The notes under the pieces were generated by a model that was not told where the DNA came from, ran no database searches, and saw nothing but the letters and a program-made list of their open reading frames with translations. 64,000 nucleotides of DNA. Origin: Peronospora farinosa (Eukaryota; Oomycota; Peronosporomycetes; Peronosporales; Peronosporaceae). The position numbers and the translations under genes were made by a program. This document shows positions 56,400 through 64,000 of the stretch, piece by piece. The stretch's first letter is position 1; every line of letters begins with the position of its first letter. The stretch covers positions 62,001 to 126,000 of the forward strand of contig CANTFK010000035.1 of the NCBI GenBank assembly GCA_947646735.1. Direction: 5' to 3'.

Positions 56400-57430
56400 G
56401 CAACGCGGTCACCTGTTTCTTAATACTGTAACAGCAGGGCTGACATCAGCAAGCCGATTGGCAACCTCTCTTCACCAAGCCCTGAGTCAAGGAGTGGTAT
56501 CTTTAGTTGATCGCATGGGTGTATGAGGCCGTTCACATATAACGGAGTATAGCCATTGGAAGCGTGCACAGAGTTGTTAAGCGCAAACTCAACAACAGGG
56601 AGCATATAGCTCCAACGCCTATGCGTCTCAGCACAAACACTGCGAAAACTCTTCCGCTACGCTATAAGCGCGTTCATTTCGACCAGCGATCTACAAATGA
56701 TCCGCTGTTGACATGTCCTAAGGGGTGTGTAGCACATGGAAAAAGAACTAAGAAACTTACTCGTGAAACGAGGGTAACGGTCTAAGACAATTGCCACAGG
56801 CAAGCCGTGTTGCCGACACACTCGATCGATAAACAGTTGCGCTGTACCTTCATCATCAATCGATCCCTGCACAGCCGCTATGTGATCCATCTTGCTCAAG
56901 CGTTCAGCAAAGAACACAAAACATGTGTTTTTACTCGATTTTCGGTAGGCCAACACAAATTTCATACTAATGGACTCCCAAACCCGATCGAACAGATTGA
57001 CCAAATTATGGCCAATGACTATAGTGTTGAATGCACGCATTAAGGGCTTATGCAACGCTATCGGGTAGGTACATGGCCATGCAGCGTCGGATATGCCAAC
57101 GCGTTACATTCCGGTGTCCGATGTAGAGACAAAGCTTGCCCGTTTCTTTTAAGCTTAAAGATTTCAAGGAGATAGAGGGGTCCTCCTTCTCTGGATCCAA
57201 TAATTGGAATTTGGATGGACGCCGTGATGCTCAAGTTGTAGCAGCACCAAGTCGGCATGACCACTTTTTAACTCGGTGAAAGAGGTTAAAGACTTAGTAT
57301 AGCGTGCGATGGGTCTGTTTGCGTCTCTCTCTCTCTCTCTATCTCTCTCTCGTGATAGCACCGTAAGATGTCTTGTCCTAGATTTGGATTTTGGTATCAT
57401 TATCGGTATGACTAGACCGCCATGAGCCAT
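56400..57430 (-). pseudogene. Gypsy integrase remnant on the minus strand
   Basis: 57055-56657 holds FVLAYRKSSKNTCFVFFAERLSKMDHIA, then IDRVCRQHGLPVAIVLDRYPRFTSKF, the integrase core around the second Asp. 56605-56420 reads MLPVVEFALNNSVHASNGYTPLYVNG, the part after the catalytic Glu. Stops and shifts occur between and upstream (57430-57058). The CT-repeat at 57323-57352 is a microsatellite within it. Confidence 0.7.
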
Positions 57431-57633
57431 TATTTAATTAAAGATCCTAATAATTAGGCACAACGCGCAAGATTCTTAGTGAAGCTTTGAAGAGTCATGA
57501 ACTTATATTCGCTCCGAAACAAAAGCGCTATTGGTGCGACCCACGGACCGATTTGTTTAGTGTGCTAAAGATTGGCGTAAATATTGGATATAAACAACAG
57601 TAGTGTTGTGCAATGCTTGTTAACACATAGTTA
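57431..57633. other. short spacer between retroelement fragments
   Basis: About 200 bp with no readable domain. Confidence 0.3.
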
Positions 57634-58105
57634 GAAGGCACGTACTTCTTCGAGTAATACTCGAAGCGATAACGATTCACTGAATGCTGAAAGTATTGCG
57701 AGGCCTAAAGCGAGTAATGAAGGGGTGAACATGAGTGATGCGCGTGGAGTGGAACGTATATATCCACCAAGCGATGCTGGCTGTAATAGTGGCTCACTGG
57801 ATGTCAGTAATGACATCGGCTTTCGTATAGAGAAAATTTGGGTTAAGTCCTTAGGTAGTGATGCTGGCTGTGAGAGCGACACATTGAATGTATGTAATGA
57901 CATCGGCTTTCACATAGAGCAAGATTTAGTCAAGGAATTTATCGACCGTGGGGATGATATTATTCCAAGTAAACTAAGAAGCACGGGCTCTTCAATGAGA
58001 CAGCGGCGTTGCCAAATGGCTGCTGAGAGACGCAACGCGTCTGTTTTATCACGTAGTGATATTAGCGATAAGCTGTATACTCTTATCAACAGAGGGTTAC
58101 AGTGA
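57634..58105 (+). pseudogene. linker-type frame with an internal duplicate, upstream of a Gypsy RT remnant
   Basis: The frame is open from 57634 to a stop at 58103 (no good ATG before about 57731). It has two copies, 40 residues apart or less, of SDAGC.S..L.V.NDIGF.IE. An Arg-rich part (SSMRQRRCQMAAERRN) follows. Since RT sequence begins about 150 bp later on the same strand, it is probably the protease-RT linker of that element. Confidence 0.4.
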
Positions 58106-58254
58106 AGTTGATCGAAGGATTGGCCTTAAGGCCCTTTCATCGTTAAACTTCTGTTAGACGTAGACAAAATGATTGTAGATGAGTTTTATCAACCTTTAAG
58201 GCTATTACTTTGGTGATCTTAGTGAGTCATACATCTTTAAGAATCCTTCGTATC

Positions 58255-58815
58255 TCTACTATCCTTTGGTAAGTAATTTCAGGACGTGGTGTGTCATGAA
58301 TCACCCTCTGTCCTGGCTTCGGATAGAAATGTACGTCATTAATTGTTTTGTTTCCCGGAACCAAATGTTGCGCAACACGGCAGTGGTCTCTGCCAAAAGA
58401 ACAGTGTGACGTCATTGAAGAGTTCTTTCGTGCACAGCACGCGGCGTATATGGTACGTGAGAGCAAACCTCCGCACTCGACACCTACCTAATGTGTCAAG
58501 AAACCGAATGGTAAGTGACGTATTGTTCATGCTTACAATAAGCTCCATGCGTTCACTAAGGCGTTAATTTCTCAAATTTATGTTCTTCACAACAATATGG
58601 TAAGCAACATTAGTACAGCGCACTCTACTGATTCTCTGTGTATTACTAACTCCTCATTCGAGCGAGCGACGTTCCGCTCACAGCTGTAGTGCTCCGATTG
58701 GTATGCTGTGGGAGACGCCTTAAGGGCTATCGAGCGCTACGGCTACATTTAACCGTTCAGTGACGCCATTTGCTCGACCCTATCAATATGCGCAGACTTA
58801 TTTCGATGACATAGT
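58255..58815 (+). pseudogene. Gypsy reverse transcriptase fragment cut by an LTR
   Basis: In shifting frames: LPKEQCDVIEEFFRAQH, MVRESKPPHSTPT, a stop, CVKKPNGK, RIVHAYNKLH, and later ATFNRSVTPFARPYQYAQTYFDDIV. The sequence ends directly at the LTR that starts at 58816, two residues past the catalytic DD. The younger LTR element was therefore inserted into, or recombined with, an already dead Gypsy. Confidence 0.72.
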
Positions 58816-59781
58816 TGTGGTGAAGTGCCAGGGGAAATCAGAGCTTAAAGGGAACGGGAACAGAGAGCAAGAGAATTTCTGGTCACTCCCCCGAGGGAGT
58901 GACCACGACACGGCCTCGCAGATCTACAACCTCACATCAGGCCCCAGTCTTATTAAGAATATAAGGACCCAGACGTGCGGAGCCAGCACAGGCCCCAGGA
59001 TACAGGGTCCAGGGTACCAGGGTACATGGTCTAGGGCCCAGGGTACCAGGGCCCAGGGTACAGGGCCCAATGCCCGAGGGTGCAGAAACGGTACACGAAA
59101 TCTCGAAGATTACAGAAAGTGCAGGTACCAAGGAGCCAGTTCTTCCTTCAAGAGTCGACACGTGGCACTATCCAGATCAAAGGATTAGGGTTAGGCAAGA
59201 AAAAGCATACAAAGTATAAGATAAATAAACACACTCGAATTTGCTTTACACGTGGCAGCTCCAAGCGCCTCCTCTTAGCTTATACGTCGCTCCACCTCTT
59301 CTGGGCGGGATACTCTTTGGCAACCCGACGTCAGGTGAGGTGACGGCTCAAGCAACGCAAGTTGAATCTCAGGATAGTTGGCCTGAGGTGTCAAGTAAGT
59401 GTCAAAACACCCAGCACCCGTTACAGGAAGCGGTTTCCCTACGGGGAACAAGAAAAGGGGTCGAAAGGCCACGAAACCGTTAGCCACCGAAGGGGTACAT
59501 AGTACCAGGTGCACTGCTCTCGACCCAGTCGATTGAGCTCAAGAAACCCTGGGCCCGAGTGAATTATATCCACTCGTGGCCCCCAAGTCCCTCCATACAA
59601 GACCAAGTCTTTAAGTCTTCTGTGTCTAACGAGGAGCAAGACCAGCCAAGCCGACGGGTACACAAGGTGAGACCCAAGGTTGACGCGACAAGGTATCGGG
59701 GTACCCCCTCCGTAAGTCGGCAGTCCGGCGCTGTGTGTGTTTGTGGTTCTCCTACGTCGTTTGATAATCCACTCCACCACA
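58816..59781 (+). repeat. LTR in plus orientation, 966 bp
   Basis: It starts TGTGGTGAAGTGCCAGG and ends CTCCACCACA. It contains a GGGCCCAGGGTACCAGGG-type tandem array (about 58990-59075), GGTATCGGGGTACCCCCTCCG near the end, and otherwise aligns in inverse to 60536-61766. Confidence 0.85.
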
Positions 59782-60535
59782 TCTCTAACGTCTTGATATG
59801 ACCATGCAAGGCTACCAGGGTCTTCTTCGGGTTCTCGAACCCAAAATTAAAGAGGGTATCAGCAGTAAAATTTCCAGTGGCCATCCCGGCTTCGTGAATC
59901 AGGTTCATCAGGGCCTTGAGAACCTCCAGGTCTGTCGTTGCGATGGGCAGGGCCGTTATCGGACCATGGACCTGGTCTAGTAGCTTGACCTTGGGAACCT
60001 TAATCACCGGATCCTTTCGCAAAAACGTCTCTAACTTACTCTGGTGATATGCTTCTCCAGGTCCTCTTCCGTCCAGTCCCTGCTAGCCACACCTTGGCTA
60101 TCTCTCGACTCGTCCGTCGTGTCTCCGCCTCTCGGTGCCTTCAACTTGGCATTCTTCTTTTTCTTGTTCTTGGGCACCGATGTTTCTTGAGTAGTGGCTT
60201 GGGGGACTTGTTTCGGGGTCCCTTGTTTTTTTTAGCTTTCGCTGTCAAACTTGGGGCCCCTCGACCATAAAATTTATTATGGCCCATGTTGTCTTCTTAA
60301 CGAAGACGTAAGGGGGAGGATTTTGTGGTTTTTCTTCATATTCCACCTTGACCTCAATAGCAGAGCTCCTCCCCGGGCTCTGCAGGTCCTCCGATCCTTC
60401 TTCCTTCTTAATCACTGGCGATCCGGGTTCCAGTGTCTTGGTTGTCCCTTGGTCCATCTTGACCGTTGTCTTCTCTTCTTCGTGGGACTCACGGTGAAAT
60501 CCCGCGTCTCCCGAAGATTTGGACACGCGCACCAT
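59782..60535 (-). pseudogene. gag: inverted 5' part of gag with primer binding site
   Basis: Reading minus from 60535: ATG overlaps the primer site (60521-60534), then MVRVSKSSGDAGFHRESHEE, an acidic stretch, and a stop at 60245. Further on, 60022 to 59782 reads DPVIKVPKVKLLDQVHGPITALP and LEVLKALMNLIHEAGMATGNF, matching in style and order the N-terminal domain of the first element's Gag (DPVLKILKPKLIGSLRGPIS, LMELLQNAGFTAGAF). It stops abruptly at the LTR end 59781. Confidence 0.75.
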
Positions 60536-61766
60536 TGTGGTGGAGTGGATTCTCAAACGACGTAGGAGAACCACAAACACACACAGCGCCGGACTGCCGA
60601 CTTACGGAGGGGTACCCCGATACCGTGTCGTATTGGCCTTGGGTCTCACCTTGTGTACCCGTCGGCTTGGCTGGTCTTGCTCCTCGGTTGACGCAGAAGA
60701 CTTAAAGACTTGGTCTTGTATGGAGGGACTTGGGGGCCACGAGTGGATATAATTCACTCGGGCCCAGGGTTTCTTGAACATAATCGACTGGGTCGAGAGC
60801 AGTGCACCTGGTACTATGTACCCCTTCGGTGGCTAACGGTTTCTTGGTCTTTCGACCCCTTTTCTTGTTCCCCGTAGGGAAACCGCTTCCTATAGCGGGT
60901 CGTAGAATGGGTACGAACCCACAGGCCAAAATACTTCCTGGGGTTCGTTCGAGCTTGAATCTTACCACACGTCTGTCTTCAACGGGGGGGGGGCCAAGAT
61001 AAATCCCTTCCCCGGAACAGGTGGGTAGATCGAAACAAGCTCGCACTTGAGTCTTGACACTAACTTTACACCCAGGCCAACTATCCTGAGGTTCAACTTG
61101 CGTTGCTTGAGCCGTCACCTCACCTGACGTCGGTGGGCCAAAGGGTATCCCGCCCGAAACAGGTGAGGTGACGGAGAAGCTTGAAGGAAGCGCTTGGAGC
61201 TGCCACGTGTAATGCAAATTCGAGTGTGTTTATTTACCTTATACTTTGTATGCTTTTTCTTGCCTAACCCTAATCCTTTGATCTGGATAGTGCCACGTGT
61301 CGACTCTTGGAGGAAGAACTGGCTCCTTGGTACCTAATCTTCGATATTCTGTGTACGATACTGCACCCTCGGACATTGGGCCCCTGGGCCTCTGGGCCCC
61401 TGAGTCCCTGGGCCCCTGAGCCTCTGGGTCTCTGGGCCCCTGGGTCTCTGGGCCCCTGGGCCCCTGGGTCTCTGGGCCCCTGGGCTTCTGGGCCTCTGGC
61501 CCCCTGGGCCCCTGGGCTCCTGGGCCCCTGTACCCCTTGGCCCCTGGGCCCCTGTACCCTGGGCCTCTGGAACCTGTTCCAAGACCTGGGGCCTGTGCTG
61601 ACTCCGCACGTCTGGGTCCTTATATTCTTAATAAGGCGGGGCCTGGTGTGTGGTTGTAAATCCGAGAGGCCGGGTCGTGGTCACTCCCTCGGGGAAGTGA
61701 CCAGAAATTCTCTTTCTCTCTGTTCCATTTCCCTCAAACTCCAACTTTCCCTGGCACTTCACCACA
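60536..61766 (-). repeat. inverted LTR (possible extension to 62005)
   Basis: Read on minus it begins TGTGGTGAAGTGCCAGG at 61766 and ends CTCCACCACA at 60536. It matches the plus LTR except for a longer array of GGGCCCAGG/CCAGAGG units (61370-61590). A further TGTGGTGAAATGCCAGG at 62005 heads 239 bp of GGTACC and CACCAGGGACAGG repeats, so the true U3 end may be 62005. Confidence 0.75.
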
Positions 61767-62005
61767 AAACCCTGTCTCCGGTAAGTGGTATCCCTGTACC
61801 CGGTAACTGAAAACCCTGTCCCTGGTGACTAGTACTCCTGTCCCTGGTGACTGGAAACCCTGTCCCTGGTGACCCTCGATTGAACCTGGGAACTTGCGAG
61901 GCCTGGGCTCTTGTACCCTGGGGCCCCTGTACCCTGGTACCCTGGGGCCTTGGTACCCTGGGGCCTTGGTACCCTGGGCCCCGATTCTCCTGGCATTTCA
62001 CCACA

Positions 62006-63729
62006 GTGAGATTTACCCCAAGGAGGTACCCGTCATGTGGGCACAGCAGCTATTCCTGGCCTAGGACCTTCAGCAGGTTTACGATGATTCATCATCAGTA
62101 CGAGTCGGCCACTTCGTCTATGGTATCAGCCCTAATGGATACCGTGGATCGGATGCAGCTGGTGCCAACCGGTGCAGCGTGGCTCGAAGCACGAATTCGC
62201 GAAACAGGAAAGATGGATGCAGAGATCCCGAGGGCCCAGCCACAAGTACGTTAAGATGTGACAGGATCCCGGTGCAAAGTGGATTCAGGGTCGCTGGGAA
62301 CAGGAATTGATCAGAATGTAAAGCCTGAGTCAGGGTCCCCTGGTGCGCTCCAGTCATATTTCGAAAAGGCGATGACCAAGTTCCTGGAAGATCAGGGACC
62401 CACCCGAACGCATCGGACAGGGGACAGATCATGACGGGCCGAGGTCCATTTTACCCTGGGCCCTCCCAGAGAGCCGATCACCCTAGGTCGCCACGTGAAT
62501 TTACGAATGTGGACATGGAATCAGCAGAGTCTTCTATTGGAGAATACGATCCGGATGATTTGACGTTTCCGACTACCTCGGCACGAGCGACTGTAACCAC
62601 GGCTACAGCAGGTGGGGCCCCTACGGTTATTACCCATATACGAGTGTCGGCCTCATCGGACTTAAGGAAATTTAACGGGAGGGACCATGATGAGGACCGT
62701 GCCCGAAGCTGAGCTCCAAAGTGAAGATTGCATTTATCCGAGACCAGGACCCAGACAGTGAGAAATGTCTTATTTTTGGGGGGCCTTCTCACGTGTCCGG
62801 CTCAGAACTGGTACTGACAACTGGGTCGGACGGTACGTGGCGACTAAAAGCTACTTTTGCAAGAATTTCAAGCCCACTTCTGCGGCCTAGGTGTTTTTGT
62901 GGCCCGGCAGTATAATCATGCAAGGAAGAGATCCGACGAGTCACCACTGGAATACTAGTACCGTTTGAATGTGGCGGGGCTTAGAGCCAAGTTAAAAATA
63001 AAGATGGGCCCCCTCAGGTGAAACGTGAACTTGTAGAACATTACGTGGAGACTTTAAACGATAGCGAACTGGCGGACCAGCTCACCATGCTCAGACTTTC
63101 GGATGCAGATGACCTGGAAGAAGTTCTGCTAGCGCGCCAGCGAGCGAAGGCGCGTCACGGAAAGGTCCTGTTCGGTTCCAGCAAGTTTCGCCAAAAGGCC
63201 CCGACCCCCCCCCCCCTGATCGAGAGTATACCAAGAATCAACCAAGAAGTTCTGTCCAAGCTATCCGAGCTACATCAGGAAGTGAAGGTGAGCAAGAGTC
63301 CAGCTCCAGTGGATCTGAGGGGGAGGGAGACCTGAGAAGAATTTATGCGGCGGCGACCAAAGCCCACACTGGTAGGGTTTAGGGCGTGGATGGACGTCGA
63401 GACCATCACGACCCGAATCCGGATAGGGTCCAGTGTGTGCCGGAGGGCCCCGGACAAAGACCGGGCCCAGAGGCCCCGCTGACGAAGTGTACCCATTGTG
63501 GATCCAGGAAGCATGGGAACCTGGACTGTTGGAAGGGACTAGTATGCGAACGATGTTAAAAGAAGGGGCACCCGGCCGACCTCTGTTTATATGTATGTCG
63601 CGGTTGTAACGAGATACACGACTCGGGGAAGTGCCAGATGGAGGCGTTCTACAACTTGATTTGCCAATGATACAACCCGACCAAGCATGTGGGGCAGCTG
63701 CCGGAGGCTGCCGATAGATGTTAAATTAG
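62006..63729 (+). pseudogene. gag: 3' part of gag, plus orientation
   Basis: The sequence begins where the inverted segment stops and corresponds to the first element's Gag from just after its N-terminal domain. Recognisable pieces: TNVDMESAESSIGEYDPDDL, IRVSASSDLRKFNGRDHDEDRARS, VEHYVETLNDSELADQLTMLRL, and a knuckle region with CTHCGSRKHGNLDCWK, a broken second knuckle with an internal stop, and CRGCNEIHDSGKC. The last keeps the Cys missing in the first element. At least ten shifts or stops are present. Confidence 0.78.
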
Positions 63730-63765
63730 GACGCTCGCCAATGTTGACCCTGTTCTGGTACGAGC
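63720..63765 (+). promoter_or_regulatory. second copy of the gag/pro junction structure
   Basis: GTTAAAT, TAG, and after the same 6-nt spacer the stem GCTCG-CCA (63733-63740) and TGG-TA-CGAGC (63756-63765), with a 15-nt loop. The heptamer differs in the last base from the first element, and the loop is 7 nt longer. The downstream frame here is no longer at -1 because of indels. Confidence 0.5.
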
Positions 63766-64000
63766 CGAGAGTTCTAATTGCTACATTTATGCATTTGTGG
63801 AGAAGCACCCGGTGGAGAATTTCGTTAAGGAGAAAGAATTGGTTGGAAAAAAAAATACATCGGACTTTTGTATTAATTCTTTAGCTGTTGTGTCCAATGC
63901 ACGTATATCCAATGAATATAAACGGGAAGAGCCGGTGGTGATGCTGGAATTATTGCCGGGAGAATCAAGAGGATACTGGAAACATCATGCTCCAAAAAAA
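63755..64000 (+). pseudogene. start of the pro-pol frame, cut by window end
   Basis: From 63755 one frame is open to the window end: LVRAESSNCYIYAFVEK, then a charged region, and VMLELLPGESRGYWKHHAPK. This equals the leader and entry of the protease in the first element (LVRAESS...LDLAPGESRGYWKYHTP). The protease active site lies beyond the window. Confidence 0.65.

Larger units (their letters stand above)
58816..64000 (+). mobile_element. second element of the 13.85-kb family, rearranged and truncated by the window end
   Basis: Order: LTR in plus orientation (58816-59781); first part of gag, primer site and an LTR, all inverted (59782 to 61766 or 62005); remaining gag in plus orientation (62006-63729); and the start of protease to the window end. 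LTRs share the TGTGG...CTCCACCACA ends with the 13.85-kb element, and Gag shares VDMES, YDPDDL and GRD.DEDRARS. The two gag pieces are nearly complementary in coverage. Such a layout is the inverted product expected when a cDNA integrates into itself. Many stops and indels mark it as older than the first element. Confidence 0.7.

Noticed and set aside
57323..57352. CT-rich microsatellite as a regulatory site
   Set aside because: Simple repeat inside a dead integrase; nothing suggests function.

Overview
The window looks like nuclear DNA of an oomycete, most likely a Phytophthora or downy-mildew relative. It has a secreted RxLR effector built of LWY-type helical modules, a GH81 beta-1,3-glucanase, a folate/biopterin-type transporter, a cystatin, short (58-83 nt) GT-AG introns, and many Ty3/Gypsy retroelement copies of the kind that fill these genomes. 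I have no external match, so the taxon is inferred from gene families.

Positions 1-23,400 are a gene-bearing segment. It holds a membrane-anchored GH81 glucanase (+), an RxLR/LWY effector (-) with a near-identical internal duplication, a decayed hAT transposon with an exact 8-bp target duplication, an unrecognised 220-aa helical protein (+), a four-exon DNA2 nuclease-helicase (-) sharing a 245-bp divergent promoter region with an FBT/BT1-family transporter (+), a short cystatin (-), a two-exon class-unassigned myosin (-) and a PX-domain protein (-). Gene remains lie at 20.5-21 kb and 24.8-26.2 kb.

From 26.4 kb to the end the window is nested retrotransposons. A 13.85-kb Ty3/Gypsy element (26743-40592) has 1.8/1.6-kb LTRs, a TACC target duplication, Gag, protease, RT, two RNase H domains, an integrase with a chromodomain, and a large antisense coiled-coil gene. 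It sits inside the LTR/leader of an older element. Next come a decayed Gypsy pol on the minus strand (41.6-45.5 kb), a decayed plus-strand Gypsy (46.3-51.8 kb), LTR-like and gag/pol fragments (52-58.8 kb), and from 58,816 a relative of the 13.85-kb element. In that relative an LTR is followed by an inverted LTR-PBS-gag segment and then the rest of gag in forward orientation, the arrangement expected from self-integration. It runs off the end of the window.

The most noteworthy signals are in the 13.85-kb family. There is a candidate -1 frameshift signal (slippery heptamer, 6-nt spacer, hairpin) exactly at the Gag stop, with the hairpin also present in the second copy. The Gag start codon is formed at the LTR/PBS junction. 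The antisense gene has a single homopolymer break. One 12-bp palindrome core recurs through LTR and coding DNA. The nonsense codons are all explicable by CpA to TpA change. No tRNA, rRNA or CRISPR was seen.
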